A stretch of DNA of 64,000 nucleotides from Thiomonas bhubaneswarensis (GTDB lineage: Bacteria; Pseudomonadota; Gammaproteobacteria; Burkholderiales; Burkholderiaceae_C): contig NZ_LIPV01000006.1 of the NCBI RefSeq assembly GCF_001418255.1, forward strand, positions 124,001 through 188,000, read 5' to 3'. Below, in pieces: positions 45,436-55,286 of the stretch. The translations under genes were made by a program, and so were the position numbers. Every line of letters starts with the position of its first letter. Positions within the stretch are counted from its first letter, which is position 1. The notes below the pieces were generated by a model. That model saw nothing but the letters and a program-made list of their open reading frames with translations. It was not told the origin of the DNA and did no database searches.

Positions 45436-45522
45436 TCCGCCAGGTTTTCAACAGGCGCCGCGAGTCGTGTCTTCGACCCTGCGGAAGAGGCTCGCCGCTG
45501 CGCTCAGGTCAAGGAGTAAGCC

Positions 45523-47682
45523 ATGTTCAACAAGGTAGTCAAATCATTTCAATGGGGCCGCCATCAAGTCACGATGGAAACGGGCGAGATCGCGCGTCAG
45601 GCCAGCGGCGCGGTGCTGCTCAATATGGACGATACCGTGGTGCTGGCCACCGTGGTGGGTGCCCGCTCGGCCAAGGCGGGGCAGGATTTTTTCCCGCTGA
45701 CCGTCGATTACATCGAGAAGACCTACGCCGCGGGCCGCATTCCCGGCGGGTTCTTCAAGCGTGAGGGTCGTCCCAGCGAGAACGAGACGCTGACCTCGCG
45801 ACTGATCGACCGTCCCATCCGTCCGCTATTCCCCGAAGGCTTCTTCAATGAAGTCCAGGTGGTGGTGCATGTGCTGTCCATCAACCCGGAAGTCGAGCCG
45901 GACATTCCCGCCTTGCTCGCATCGAGCGCGGCGCTGGCGGTGTCGGGTCTGCCGTTCAACGGCCCTGTTGGCGCGGCCCGCGTGGGCTATGTCAACGGCG
46001 AGTATGTGCTCAACCCCAGCCGCGCCGAACTGGCCAACAGCCGCCTGGAGCTGGTGGTTGCCGGCACCGAAGCCGCGGTGCTGATGGTCGAGAGCGAAGC
46101 CGATCAGTTGTCCGAAGAGGTCATGCTGGAAGCCGTGATGTTCGGTCATGCGCAGTTCCAGACGGCGATCAACGCCATCCACGATCTGGTGCGCGATGGC
46201 GGCAAGCCGGCCTGGGAGTGGTCGGCTCCTGAAAAGGATCAGGCGCTGATCGACCGTATCCAGGCGCTGGTCGGCGAAGACATCCGTGCCGCCTACAAGA
46301 TCACCCAAAAGCAGGCTCGTACCCAGGCGCTGCGCGAAGCATCGGCCAAGGCGCATGCCGGGCTGGCCGAGGCGGGCATCGAGGTCGATGGCCCGAAGGT
46401 GGACGGCATTCTGTTCGATATGGAGGCGCGTATCGTGCGCGACCAGATTCTCGCGGGCGAGCCGCGCATCGATGGCCGCGACACCCGCACCGTGCGTCCC
46501 CTGAGCATCCGCACCTCGGTGCTGCCGCGCACGCATGGCAGCGCGCTGTTCACCCGCGGCGAAACCCAGGCGCTGGCGGTGGCCACGCTGGGCACCGACC
46601 AGGACGCGCAGATCATCGATGCCTTGTCCGGTGAATACCGCGACCGTTTCCTGCTGCACTACAACATGCCGCCTTTCGCCACGGGCGAAACCGGCCGCGT
46701 GGGCAGCCCCAAGCGCCGCGAAATCGGCCACGGCCGCCTGGCCAAGCGGGCGCTGCTGGCGGTGTTGCCGAGCAAGGAAGATTTTGCCTACACCATGCGC
46801 GTGGTGTCGGAAGTGACCGAGTCCAACGGTTCGTCGTCAATGGCCTCGGTTTGCGGCGGCTGCCTAGCGCTGCTCGACGCCGGTGTGCCGCTGAAGGCGC
46901 ATGTGGCGGGTATCGCCATGGGCCTGATCAAGGAAGGCAACCGTTTTGCCGTGCTGACCGACATCCTGGGTGACGAAGATCACCTCGGCGACATGGATTT
47001 CAAGGTGGCCGGCTCGGCCACCGGCGTGACTGCGCTGCAGATGGACATCAAGATTCAGGGCATTACCCGCGAGATCATGCAGGTGGCCCTGGCGCAGGCC
47101 CGCGAGGCGCGCATGCACATCCTGGGCGTGATGCAGCAGGAGGTCAGCGGTGCGCGCCAGGAGGTCTCGCTTTACGCGCCTCGCCTCTACACCCTGAAGA
47201 TCAATCCCGAGCGCATCCGTGACGTCATCGGCAAGGGCGGTGCGACCATCCGCGCCCTGACCGAAGAAACCGGCACCCAGATCGACATTGGTGAAGACGG
47301 CACCATCACCATCGCCTCGACCGATGCGGCCAAGGCCGAGATCGCCAAGCAGCGCATCAAGGATCTCACCGCCGAAGTGGAAGTCGGTCAGGTGTACGAC
47401 GGCAGCGTGGTCAAGATCCTCGATTTCGGCGCGCTAGTGAACGTTCTCCCGGGCAAGGACGGTCTGCTGCACATTTCGCAGATCGCCAACGAACGCATCA
47501 ACAAGGTCAGCGATTACCTGCAAGAGGGCCAGAAGGTGCGGGTCAAGGTCATCGAAACGGATGACAAGGGCCGGTTCCGTCTGTCGATCAAGGCCTTGCT
47601 GGGTGAGGAGCCTGCCGCCGAGTCAGGGGTGTCGGCTGCGGCGCCGGTCGCGGCGGACGCCGATACCGAACCGGGCGTCTGA
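45523..47682 (+). CDS. pnp: Polynucleotide phosphorylase
   Basis: PNPase degrades RNA from the 3' end by phosphorolysis. The 719-residue product contains two RNase PH domains (about 1-215 and 310-540, with [35 protein letters not shown] and [17 protein letters not shown]). A KH domain lies near 552-610 ([19 protein letters not shown]) and an S1 domain near 620-690 ([19 protein letters not shown]). All domains are intact. AAGGAG is placed before the ATG. The next gene begins 14 bases downstream. Confidence 0.97.
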   Translation: MFNKVVKSFQWGRHQVTMETGEIARQASGAVLLNMDDTVVLATVVGARSAKAGQDFFPLTVDYIEKTYAAGRIPGGFFKREGRPSENETLTSRLIDRPIRPLFPEGFFNEVQVVVHVLSINPEVEPDIPALLASSAALAVSGLPFNGPVGAARVGYVNGEYVLNPSRAELANSRLELVVAGTEAAVLMVESEADQLSEEVMLEAVMFGHAQFQTAINAIHDLVRDGGKPAWEWSAPEKDQALIDRIQALVGEDIRAAYKITQKQARTQALREASAKAHAGLAEAGIEVDGPKVDGILFDMEARIVRDQILAGEPRIDGRDTRTVRPLSIRTSVLPRTHGSALFTRGETQALAVATLGTDQDAQIIDALSGEYRDRFLLHYNMPPFATGETGRVGSPKRREIGHGRLAKRALLAVLPSKEDFAYTMRVVSEVTESNGSSSMASVCGGCLALLDAGVPLKAHVAGIAMGLIKEGNRFAVLTDILGDEDHLGDMDFKVAGSATGVTALQMDIKIQGITREIMQVALAQAREARMHILGVMQQEVSGARQEVSLYAPRLYTLKINPERIRDVIGKGGATIRALTEETGTQIDIGEDGTITIASTDAAKAEIAKQRIKDLTAEVEVGQVYDGSVVKILDFGALVNVLPGKDGLLHISQIANERINKVSDYLQEGQKVRVKVIETDDKGRFRLSIKALLGEEPAAESGVSAAAPVAADADTEPGV

Positions 47683-47696
47683 TTCAAGCGGGTTCC

Positions 47697-48677
47697 ATGC
47701 GCGCCATCGAGATCACCCGGCCCGGCGGGCCCGATGTCCTCAAGCTCTGCGAGCGGCCCATACCGCAGGCAGGGTCGGGGGAGGTTGTGCTGCGGGTCGA
47801 GGCCTTCGGCGTCAACCGGCCCGATGTGCTTCAGCGCATGGGCCTGTATCCACCTCCCGAGGGCGCTTCCGATATTCCCGGTCTGGAAGTCTGCGGGGAG
47901 ATCGTGTCTGGCGATGTCTCGGGCTCCGATTGGCGTGTCGGCGATCGGGTCTGCGCTCTGGTGTCCGGCGGGGGGTATGCGGAGTACTGCGTCGCGCCCG
48001 TGGGCCAGTGTCTGCCGCTGCCCAAGGGCTTGAGCCCGGAAGAAGGGGCCGCTTTGCCCGAGACCGCGTTCACGGTCTGGCACAACGTGTTCGAGCGGGG
48101 GCGGCTGCAAGCGGACGAAACCTTGCTGGTGCAGGGCGGCAGCAGCGGCATTGGCACCATGGCGATTCAGCTCGCGGTGGCCAGCGGTGCGCACGTCCTG
48201 GTCACTGCGGGCTCGCAGGAGAAGTGTGCGGCCTGCGTCAAACTCGGCGCGGAGCTCGCCATCCACTACCCCTCGCAGGACTTCGTCGAAGCCGTCCAGG
48301 CCCACACCGGACAGCGCGGCGCCGACGTCATTCTGGACATGGTTGCCGGCAAGTATCTGGCGCGTGAGCAGCAGTGTCTCGCCGAAGAGGGGCGGCTGGT
48401 GGTCATCGCGGTTCAAGGCGGGGCACGGGGTGAAATCGACGCCGGCCTGCTGATGCGCAGGCGTCAGACGCTCACGGGCTCGACCCTGCGCGCGCGCAGC
48501 GTGGCGTTCAAGTCGTCCATCGCGCAGGCCTTGCGCAAGACTGTCTGGCCCTGGATCGAACAAGGCCGGGTGCGGCCTGTGCTCGACACGGTGCTCCCGG
48601 CTGAGGACATCGTGCTCGCACACCAGCGCATGGAGCAGGGGCAGCACATCGGCAAAATCGTACTGCGCTGGAGCTGA
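47697..48677 (+). CDS. NAD(P)H quinone oxidoreductase, MDR family (PIG3-like)
   Basis: A 326-residue zinc-free medium-chain reductase. It starts [58 protein letters not shown] and the NADPH site [18 protein letters not shown] near 140 match the TP53I3/PIG3 quinone oxidoreductases. The cytoplasmic role may be detoxification of quinones. It lies between pnp and tpiA in the same direction, with 14-base and 38-base gaps. Confidence 0.87.
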   Translation: MRAIEITRPGGPDVLKLCERPIPQAGSGEVVLRVEAFGVNRPDVLQRMGLYPPPEGASDIPGLEVCGEIVSGDVSGSDWRVGDRVCALVSGGGYAEYCVAPVGQCLPLPKGLSPEEGAALPETAFTVWHNVFERGRLQADETLLVQGGSSGIGTMAIQLAVASGAHVLVTAGSQEKCAACVKLGAELAIHYPSQDFVEAVQAHTGQRGADVILDMVAGKYLAREQQCLAEEGRLVVIAVQGGARGEIDAGLLMRRRQTLTGSTLRARSVAFKSSIAQALRKTVWPWIEQGRVRPVLDTVLPAEDIVLAHQRMEQGQHIGKIVLRWS

Positions 48678-48715
48678 GCAGCGCGCTACATCACGACATC
48701 AAACAGGAGCAGAAC

Positions 48716-49459
48716 ATGCGTCAGCAATTCGTCGCCGGAAACTGGAAAATGAACGGCAGCCTGGCAGGCAATGCCGCGCTGCTGGCCGAGGTCATGGCTG
48801 GAGCCGCGCAGGCAAGGTGCGAGGTGGCCGTCTGTGTGCCCTTTCCCTATCTGGCCCAGGCGCAGCAGCTGTTGCAAGGCAGCAAGATCGCCTTCGGGGC
48901 ACAGGATTGCTCGGTGCACCTGAGCGGTGCCCATACCGGTGAAGTCGCCGTGGGCATGTTGCAGGAGTTCGGCTGCCGGTACGTCATCGTCGGACATTCC
49001 GAACGCCGCGCCGATCATCACGAGTCTGACGAACAGGTGGCGGAAAAGGCGCAGCGGGTGATCGAGGCGGGCATGACGCCCATCGTCTGCGTCGGCGAAA
49101 CTCTGGAGGAGCGTGAGTCCGGGCAGACCGATGCGGTCGTCCTGCGCCAGTTGCGGGCCGTCACCCAGCGACTCGGCGAGCAGACCTCACGCATCGTCCT
49201 CGCTTACGAACCCGTCTGGGCCATCGGTACGGGCCGCACCGCAACGCCGGAACAGGCCCAGGCCGTTCACGCCGTGTTGCGTGACCATCTGAAGACCTTG
49301 GGCGAGGCCGCCGGTGGCGTGCAGATTCTGTACGGCGGCAGTGTGAAGCCGGACAATGCGCAGGTTCTGTTCGCTCAGAAAGACATCGACGGCGGGCTCA
49401 TCGGTGGCGCCTCCCTCAAGGCGGCCGATTTTCTGGCCATCATTGCCGCGACACGCTGA
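48716..49459 (+). CDS. tpiA: Triosephosphate isomerase
   Basis: TpiA interconverts glyceraldehyde 3-phosphate and dihydroxyacetone phosphate. The 247-residue product has [11 protein letters not shown] with the catalytic lysine, VIVGHSERR with the histidine, and [15 protein letters not shown] with the catalytic glutamate. The C-terminal [10 protein letters not shown] binds phosphate. An AGGAGCAGA site precedes the ATG. secG follows after 80 bases, the usual order. Confidence 0.97.
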   Translation: MRQQFVAGNWKMNGSLAGNAALLAEVMAGAAQARCEVAVCVPFPYLAQAQQLLQGSKIAFGAQDCSVHLSGAHTGEVAVGMLQEFGCRYVIVGHSERRADHHESDEQVAEKAQRVIEAGMTPIVCVGETLEERESGQTDAVVLRQLRAVTQRLGEQTSRIVLAYEPVWAIGTGRTATPEQAQAVHAVLRDHLKTLGEAAGGVQILYGGSVKPDNAQVLFAQKDIDGGLIGGASLKAADFLAIIAATR

Positions 49460-49539
49460 AAACCGATTGAGACTTGCGCAGGCTGGGCCTGCCTTTGGAA
49501 GTGAAGTTGTAAAGCGCCCTGGCGCGATTGAGTGCACAA

Positions 49540-49968
49540 ATGCAAATTCTGATGACATTGACTCTGGTGGTGCAAATTCTCTCTGCACTGGTCATGATCG
49601 TGCTGGTCTTGATGCAGCACGGCAAAGGCGCCGACATGGGAGCCTCTTTCGGCTCCGGCGCTTCGGGCAGTCTGTTCGGTGCAACCGGATCGGCCAACTT
49701 TCTGAGCCGCAGCACCGCAGTGGCTGCAACGCTTTTCTTCGTCGCGACGTTGATGATGGCCTATTTCGGCAATCGCGCCAATTCGGGCGATGGTGGGCTG
49801 ATGGAAAAGCTTGCCGCGCCCGCGCCGGTGGCTTCCGTTGCAGCGCCCTCCAAGCCTGCGGGGCCGATCAGCGAAATTCCTGGCGTCCCCGGTGCATCCG
49901 ACAAGGCATCCAAGGCGGCGGCGCCTGCCACGAGTGCGGCTTCGGCAGTCGTGCCCGCGAAGCCGTAA
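49540..49968 (+). CDS. secG: Protein translocase subunit SecG
   Basis: SecG is a two-helix membrane subunit of the SecYEG channel. Membrane segments lie near residues 3-25 and 52-72. The loop LMQHGKGADMGASFGSGASGSLFGATGSANFLSR is the family signature. An Ala/Pro/Lys-rich tail of about 60 residues extends the protein to 142, as in many betaproteobacteria. No ribosome binding site is clear; the ATG at 49540 is preferred over a TTG at 49528. Confidence 0.9.
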   Translation: MQILMTLTLVVQILSALVMIVLVLMQHGKGADMGASFGSGASGSLFGATGSANFLSRSTAVAATLFFVATLMMAYFGNRANSGDGGLMEKLAAPAPVASVAAPSKPAGPISEIPGVPGASDKASKAAAPATSAASAVVPAKP

Positions 49969-49975
49969 ATTCGCA

Positions 49976-50013
49976 TGCAATGCACCATCGATCAGGGTAG
50001 ATGGTGCATTGCA
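49976..50013. repeat. 14-bp perfect inverted repeat after secG
   Basis: TGCAATGCACCATC (49976-49989) and its exact complement (50000-50013) flank a 10-base spacer. It begins 8 bases after the secG stop. There is no following T tract, so it may be a non-canonical terminator, an mRNA 3'-end stabiliser or a protein site. Confidence 0.7.
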
Positions 50014-50341
50014 GCAAACACAAGCTCTGCGACTTGTCAATCTGATCCATGGTTGAGCATTGCGCCAGAGCAAAATCCGATGGTCACGTGTTGCTTCGTG
50101 GCATTGGAAGCATGTAAGATTCTTCTGTTTTGCGAATCCAGTAACAACCATTAACGCATGTCTTTTGTGAGACGGTTCTCGGGTTGTGGCGGGCGACCGT
50201 TGAGGCATGTGGTGAGCGGGCTGTAGCCGATTCTTGAGGGGTTGCCCCCTGATGCATCGGCACCCCGGCGAGTATCCTCCAGATCGCCATGGCCTGTTCT
50301 TGAATGATGTTTGTTGCGCTGGGCCGCCTTCGCCGCGTAGG
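50014..50341. other. Non-coding stretch between secG and tRNA-Leu
   Basis: I see no convincing gene in this stretch. It is less GC-rich than its surroundings and holds a small GATTC/GAATC stem near 50118-50138 and a GGGG/CCCC mini-stem near 50240. Short open frames on both strands have no ribosome binding site and no recognisable product. A small RNA cannot be ruled out from sequence alone. Confidence 0.4.
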
Positions 50342-50370
50342 TTGAGCGGTGCTTGTTCGGGCGGTATCCG
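50342..50370 (+). promoter_or_regulatory. Candidate promoter of tRNA-Leu and nuo operon
   Basis: TTGAGC (50342-50347) and TATCCG (50365-50370) are 17 bp apart, and the predicted start falls right at the 5' end of the tRNA (50378). Confidence 0.4.
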
Positions 50371-50377
50371 GTTTTGA

Positions 50378-50462
50378 GCCGACGTGGTGGAATTGGTAGA
50401 CACGCTATCTTGAGGGGGTAGTGGCGAAAGCTGTGCGAGTTCGAGTCTCGCCGTCGGCACCA
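50378..50462 (+). tRNA. tRNA-Leu (anticodon GAG)
   Basis: An 85-base leucine tRNA with encoded CCA. The acceptor stem pairs GCCGACG with CGTCGGC. The D arm shows TGGAATTGGTAGACACGC, as in E. coli tRNA-Leu. The anticodon loop is CTTGAGG with GAG at 50412-50414, and the T arm contains GTTCGAGTC. A variable arm of class II size is present. It reads CUC and CUU codons. It sits just before nuoA, a common arrangement in betaproteobacteria. Confidence 0.97.
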
Positions 50463-50519
50463 AAAGATCGAAGGGCAGGGCGCCAGCCCGACCCAGACAA
50501 CAACAGGAGATGGAGTGCG

Positions 50520-50879
50520 ATGAACCTTGAGCAGTATCTGCCGGTCTTGTTGTTCATCCTGGTGGGCATTGGCGTTGGTGTTTTGCCCCAGCTGCTCGGT
50601 TATCTGATGGCTCCGCGTCGCCCTGACGCCGAGAAAAACTCCCCCTATGAGTGCGGCTTCGAGGCCTTCGAAGACGCCCGAATGAAATTCGATGTGCGCT
50701 ATTACCTCGTCGCCATCCTGTTCATTCTTTTCGACCTCGAAATCGCCTTCCTGTTTCCATGGGCCGTCGCCCTCAAGGACATTGGCCAGATTGGCTTCTG
50801 GGCGATGATGATTTTCCTCGCCATTCTCACGATCGGCTTCATCTACGAGTGGAAAAAAGGGGCTCTCGATTGGGAGTGA
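50520..50879 (+). CDS. nuoA: NADH-quinone oxidoreductase subunit A
   Basis: A 119-residue membrane subunit of complex I. Three membrane helices are seen at about 8-30, 62-82 and 88-108. The conserved loop [33 protein letters not shown] lies between helices 1 and 2. An AGGAGA site is placed before the ATG. It is the first gene of the fourteen-gene nuo operon, about 58 bases after tRNA-Leu. Confidence 0.96.
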   Translation: MNLEQYLPVLLFILVGIGVGVLPQLLGYLMAPRRPDAEKNSPYECGFEAFEDARMKFDVRYYLVAILFILFDLEIAFLFPWAVALKDIGQIGFWAMMIFLAILTIGFIYEWKKGALDWE

Positions 50880-50953
50880 GTCCGGGAATGAGCCCTTGCT
50901 GTATGAACTCGTGCGCCATGGCGCAGGTCTGACTGGGTGAAGAGGAGTGCATC

Positions 50954-51430
50954 ATGAGTATTGAAGGCGTATTGCAAGAAGGCTTCATCACCACGTCCGC
51001 GGACAAGCTGATCAACTGGACGCGCACGGGTTCCCTCTGGCCCATGACTTTTGGTCTGGCCTGTTGTGCGGTGGAGATGATGCACGCCGGGGCCGCCCGT
51101 TACGACCTCGACCGATTCGGCATCGTGTTCCGCCCGAGTCCGCGTCAGTCCGATCTGATGATCGTGGCCGGCACGTTGTGCAACAAGATGGCGCCGGCCT
51201 TGCGCAAGGTCTACGACCAGATGGCCGAACCGCGCTGGGTGCTCTCCATGGGGTCATGCGCCAATGGCGGCGGTTACTACCACTACTCTTATTCGGTGGT
51301 GCGTGGCTGCGATCGCATCGTGCCGGTGGATGTTTATGTGCCTGGCTGCCCGCCGACGGCCGAGGCGCTGCTCTACGGGCTGATCCAGTTGCAGAACAAG
51401 ATCCGCAGAACCGAGACGATCGCGCGCTGA
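50954..51430 (+). CDS. nuoB: NADH-quinone oxidoreductase subunit B
   Basis: A 158-residue peripheral subunit that holds the last iron-sulfur cluster, N2, next to the quinone site. The tandem cysteines are in [11 protein letters not shown], and the others lie in [18 protein letters not shown] and [25 protein letters not shown] site lies 7 bases before the ATG. The 74-base gap after nuoA contains a 14-codon open frame of doubtful value. Confidence 0.97.
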   Translation: MSIEGVLQEGFITTSADKLINWTRTGSLWPMTFGLACCAVEMMHAGAARYDLDRFGIVFRPSPRQSDLMIVAGTLCNKMAPALRKVYDQMAEPRWVLSMGSCANGGGYYHYSYSVVRGCDRIVPVDVYVPGCPPTAEALLYGLIQLQNKIRRTETIAR

Positions 51431-51487
51431 TCTTGGCTTGTTGCTACCCCGCTGCCCAGCCCTCACCAACTTCGCAATATCGACGTC

Positions 51488-52132
51488 ATGACCAGCAAGC
51501 TCGAACAACTCGACAGCGCATTGCGTGCCACTCTCGGGGAGCGCATCCTGGCCTTGCAGGCCAGCGTGGGCGAACTGACCCTGGACGTCGCGCCGGCCTA
51601 TTACCGCGACGCCTGCCTGGCTTTGCGCGACTCGGCCGAGCTGCATTTCGAGCAGCTGATCGATTTGTGCGGCGTCGATTACGCGCAGTACGGCAACACG
51701 GTGCGCGATGATGCAGGAGGGCGTTTCGTGGTGGTCGTGCATCTGCTGTCGATGCATCACAACTGGCGCCTGCGCCTGCGCGTACGTTGCGCCGACGACG
51801 ATCTGCCGGTGGTGGACAGCATTCACGACATCTGGAACTCGGCCAACTGGTTCGAGCGCGAGGCCTTCGACCTCTACGGCATCATCTTCGAGGGCCATCC
51901 CGACCTGCGCCGCATCCTGACCGACTATGGTTTCATCGGACATCCCTTCCGCAAGGATTTTCCTCTTTCGGGCACCGTGGAAATGCGTTACGACCCCGAC
52001 AGCAAACGCGTGATCTATCAGCCTGTCACCATCGAGCCGCGCGAGGTCACGCCGCGCATCATCCGCGAGTCGGGGTATGGTGGCCTCGGTCATTTCGACG
52101 CCGCCGCAGCGCGTGGCGGTCAGGGGCATTGA
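51488..52132 (+). CDS. nuoC: NADH-quinone oxidoreductase subunit C
   Basis: A 214-residue subunit of the hydrogenase-like arm. Family features are [13 protein letters not shown] near residue 57 and [43 protein letters not shown] in the second half. It is separate from nuoD, unlike the fused NuoCD of E. coli. No clear ribosome binding site is seen. The stop lies one base before the nuoD ATG. Confidence 0.96.
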   Translation: MTSKLEQLDSALRATLGERILALQASVGELTLDVAPAYYRDACLALRDSAELHFEQLIDLCGVDYAQYGNTVRDDAGGRFVVVVHLLSMHHNWRLRLRVRCADDDLPVVDSIHDIWNSANWFEREAFDLYGIIFEGHPDLRRILTDYGFIGHPFRKDFPLSGTVEMRYDPDSKRVIYQPVTIEPREVTPRIIRESGYGGLGHFDAAAARGGQGH

Positions 52133-52133
52133 G

Positions 52134-53387
52134 ATGGCCGACATCAAGAATTACACCCTCAACTTCGGGCCGCAGCACCCTGCGGCCCACGGCGTGCTGC
52201 GTCTGGTGCTCGAACTCGACGGCGAAGTGGTGCAGCGTGCCGATCCGCACATCGGGCTGCTGCACCGCGCCACCGAGAAGCTCGCGGAGCACAAGACCTA
52301 CATCCAGGCGTTGCCCTACATGGACCGTCTCGACTATGTGTCGATGATGTGCAACGAGCACGCCTACTGCCTGGCGATCGAGAAGCTGCTGGGCGTCGAG
52401 GTGCCGATCCGCGCGCAGTACATCCGGGTCATGTTTGCCGAGATCACGCGCTTGCTCAACCACCTCATGTGGCTAGGCGCGCACGGTCTGGACTGCGGCG
52501 CGATGACCATCTTCCTCTACGCTTTCCGCGAGCGCGAAGACCTGTTCGACATGTACGAGGCCGTATCTGGCGCGCGCATGCACGCGGCCTATTTCCGGCC
52601 CGGCGGCGTATACCGCGATCTGCCCGACAGCATGGCGCAGTATGGCGAGTCCAGGATTCGCAATGCCCGTGCCGTCGAGGCCCGCAATGCCGGACGTCAG
52701 GGATCGCTGCTCGACTTCATCGATGATTTCACCAAGCGCTTTCCCGCCTATGTCGATGAATACGAGACCCTGCTGACCGACAACCGCATCTGGAAACAGC
52801 GTACCGTGGGGATTGGCGTGGTCACGCCCGAGCGCGCCATGAACCTGGGCATGACCGGGCCCATGTTGCGCGGTTCCGGCGTGGTGTGGGACCTGCGCAA
52901 GACCCAGCCCTACGACGTCTACGACCGCCTCGATTTCGACATCCCGGTCGGCAAGAACGGCGACTGCTACGACCGCTATCTGGTGCGTATGGAAGAGATG
53001 CGTCAGTCCAACCGCATCATCAAGCAGTGCGTGGACTGGTTGCGCGCCAACCCGGGGCCGGTGATTACCGACAACCACAAAGTCGCTGCCCCGCCGCGCG
53101 AAGAAATGAAGACCAGCATGGAAGCGCTGATCCATCATTTCAAGCTGTTCAGCGAAGGCATGCGCGTGCCCGAGGGGCAGGCTTACGCCGCCGTCGAACA
53201 TCCCAAGGGCGAGTTCGGCATCTATCTGGTCTCCGACGGGGCCAACAAACCGTACCGCCTGAAGATTCGCGCACCGGGCTTCGCCCATCTGGCCGCGTTG
53301 GATGAAATGTCTCGCGGCCACATGATCGCCGACGTCGTGGCCATCATCGGCACGCTCGACATCGTTTTCGGGGAGATCGACCGCTGA
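52134..53387 (+). CDS. nuoD: NADH-quinone oxidoreductase subunit D
   Basis: A 417-residue subunit that forms part of the quinone-binding cavity with NuoB. It starts [30 protein letters not shown] and contains [30 protein letters not shown] and, at the end, DIVFGEIDR. The ATG at 52134 is chosen since it starts the conserved N-terminus; the open frame continues upstream inside nuoC. Its TGA shares a base with the nuoE ATG. Confidence 0.97.
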   Translation: MADIKNYTLNFGPQHPAAHGVLRLVLELDGEVVQRADPHIGLLHRATEKLAEHKTYIQALPYMDRLDYVSMMCNEHAYCLAIEKLLGVEVPIRAQYIRVMFAEITRLLNHLMWLGAHGLDCGAMTIFLYAFREREDLFDMYEAVSGARMHAAYFRPGGVYRDLPDSMAQYGESRIRNARAVEARNAGRQGSLLDFIDDFTKRFPAYVDEYETLLTDNRIWKQRTVGIGVVTPERAMNLGMTGPMLRGSGVVWDLRKTQPYDVYDRLDFDIPVGKNGDCYDRYLVRMEEMRQSNRIIKQCVDWLRANPGPVITDNHKVAAPPREEMKTSMEALIHHFKLFSEGMRVPEGQAYAAVEHPKGEFGIYLVSDGANKPYRLKIRAPGFAHLAALDEMSRGHMIADVVAIIGTLDIVFGEIDR

Positions 53388-53926
53388 TGGATCGCTCGCC
53401 TGTCACTCGTGAAATGCAAAGCATGATGCTGTCCGAATCCACGCGTCAGCGTATCGACCAGGAGGTCGCCAAGTACCCGGCCGAACAGAAGCAGTCGGCC
53501 GTGATTGCCGCGCTGTCCATCGTGCAGCAGGAGCAGGGCTGGGTGTCGCCCGAGGCGGAACAAGCCGTCGCTGACTACCTGGGCATGCCGCCGATTGCGG
53601 TGCACGAGGTGGTGACTTTCTACAACATGTTCAACACTCGCCCGGTCGGACGGTTCAAGCTCAACGTCTGCACCAATCTACCCTGCGCCCTGAGTGGCGG
53701 CGGTGCCGCGGCGCAATACCTCAGCGAGAAGCTGGGCGTCGCGTTGGGTGAGACCACTGCGGACGGCTTGTTCACCCTGCAGGAATCGGAATGTCTGGGT
53801 GCTTGCGGTGACGCCCCGGCGATGCTGGTCAACGATCGCCGTCTTTGCAGCTTCATGCGCGCCGAGCGTCTGGACGCGCTGGTGGAAGAGCTGCGTGCCG
53901 AGGCAGCCAAGGGAGACAAGGCATGA
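53387..53926 (+). CDS. nuoE: NADH-quinone oxidoreductase subunit E
   Basis: A 179-residue thioredoxin-fold subunit of the NADH dehydrogenase module that binds a [2Fe-2S] cluster. Cysteines are in [13 protein letters not shown] and [15 protein letters not shown]. An alternative ATG at codon 10 would fit some family starts, but the one at 53387 overlaps the nuoD stop and supports coupling. Its TGA overlaps the nuoF ATG. Confidence 0.96.
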   Translation: MDRSPVTREMQSMMLSESTRQRIDQEVAKYPAEQKQSAVIAALSIVQQEQGWVSPEAEQAVADYLGMPPIAVHEVVTFYNMFNTRPVGRFKLNVCTNLPCALSGGGAAAQYLSEKLGVALGETTADGLFTLQESECLGACGDAPAMLVNDRRLCSFMRAERLDALVEELRAEAAKGDKA

Positions 53927-55251
53927 ATCGCCCCTTCGGACGAAGCACTGGCCAGGAAACCTGCTTCCACGGCCGACACATCCAGCCGCAAATTCTCGCT
54001 GGCCTGAATGGCGACAACTGGGCGCTGGAGGGTTATCTGCAGCGCGATGGCTACAAAGCCCTGCGCAAAATCCTGACCGAAGGCTGGACGCCCGAGCAGG
54101 TCATTGCCGAGGTGAAGGTGTCGGCGCTGCGCGGACGTGGCGGCGCGGGTTTTCCCACCGGGCTGAAGTGGAGTTTCATGCCGCGGCAGTTTCCGGGGCA
54201 GAAGTATCTGGTGTGCAACTCCGACGAAGGTGAGCCCGGCACCTTCAAGGATCGCGACATCCTGCGCTTCAACCCGCATGCCGTGATCGAAGGCATGGCC
54301 ATCGCCGCCTTCGCCATGGGTATCTCGGTGGGTTACAACTACATCCACGGCGAAATCTTCGAAGACTATGAGCGCTTCGAGGAGGCGCTGCGCCAGGCCC
54401 GCGCTGCCGGGTATCTCGGCGACAATATTCTGGGCAGCAACTTCAGCTTTCAACTGCATGCCTCGCATGGCTTCGGCGCCTATATCTGCGGCGAGGAAAC
54501 CGCGTTGCTCGAATCGCTCGAAGGCAAGAAGGGCCAGCCGCGCTTCAAGCCGCCTTTCCCGGCCAGCTTCGGGCTCTACGGCAAGCCCACCACGATCAAC
54601 AACACCGAGACTTTTGCCGCAGTGCCCTGGATCATCCGCAACGGCGGTCAGGCCTTTCTCGAAGTGGGCAAGCCCAACAACGGCGGCACCAAGATCTACT
54701 CGGTCTCTGGCGATGTGGCCAAGCCCGGCAACTATGAAGTGCCGATGGGTACGCCGTTTGCCACCCTGCTTGAACTCGCCGGTGGCATGCGCGAAGGGCG
54801 CGCGCTCAAGGCGGTGATTCCCGGAGGATCATCCGCCCCCGTGCTGCCCGCCGACATCATGATGGACTGCACCATGGATTACGACTCCATCGCCAAGGCG
54901 GGGTCGATGCTCGGTTCGGGCGCGGTCATCGTGCTCAACGACACTCGCTGCATGGTCAAGTCGCTGATGCGCCTGTCCTACTTCTATCAGCATGAATCGT
55001 GCGGGCAATGCACGCCGTGCCGCGAAGGTACCGGCTGGCTCTACCGCGTCGTCCACCGCATCGAAAACGGCAAGGGGCGGATGGAAGACCTTGACCTGCT
55101 CAACTCGGTCTCGGACAACATCGCCGGTCGCACCATCTGTGCGCTCGGCGATGCCGCGGCGATGCCGGTCAAGTCGTTCGTCAAGCATTTCCGTCATGAG
55201 TTCGAACATCACATCACGCACAAGACCTGCCTCGTGCCGGCTTATGTCTGA
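53923..55251 (+). CDS. nuoF: NADH-quinone oxidoreductase subunit F
   Basis: A 442-residue subunit that binds NADH, FMN and one [4Fe-4S] cluster. The glycine-rich [17 protein letters not shown] near residue 67 forms the nucleotide site. [19 protein letters not shown] follows, then [15 protein letters not shown] near 360, which holds three cluster cysteines. The start at 53923 is set by the ATGA overlap with nuoE. Confidence 0.97.
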   Translation: MNRPFGRSTGQETCFHGRHIQPQILAGLNGDNWALEGYLQRDGYKALRKILTEGWTPEQVIAEVKVSALRGRGGAGFPTGLKWSFMPRQFPGQKYLVCNSDEGEPGTFKDRDILRFNPHAVIEGMAIAAFAMGISVGYNYIHGEIFEDYERFEEALRQARAAGYLGDNILGSNFSFQLHASHGFGAYICGEETALLESLEGKKGQPRFKPPFPASFGLYGKPTTINNTETFAAVPWIIRNGGQAFLEVGKPNNGGTKIYSVSGDVAKPGNYEVPMGTPFATLLELAGGMREGRALKAVIPGGSSAPVLPADIMMDCTMDYDSIAKAGSMLGSGAVIVLNDTRCMVKSLMRLSYFYQHESCGQCTPCREGTGWLYRVVHRIENGKGRMEDLDLLNSVSDNIAGRTICALGDAAAMPVKSFVKHFRHEFEHHITHKTCLVPAYV

Positions 55252-55286
55252 TTCACCGCACCGGATGCCTTCAGGACGCTTTCATC

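Noticed and set aside
50158-50226. 22-codon frame between secG and tRNA-Leu
   Set aside because: No ribosome binding site, no operon context, and length expected by chance.
50888-50932. 14-codon cysteine-rich frame in the nuoA-nuoB gap (begins MSPCCMNSC)
   Set aside because: Too short to judge; nuoB has its own good ribosome binding site, and the frame ends 21 bases before it, unlike the two gap-filling frames reported.
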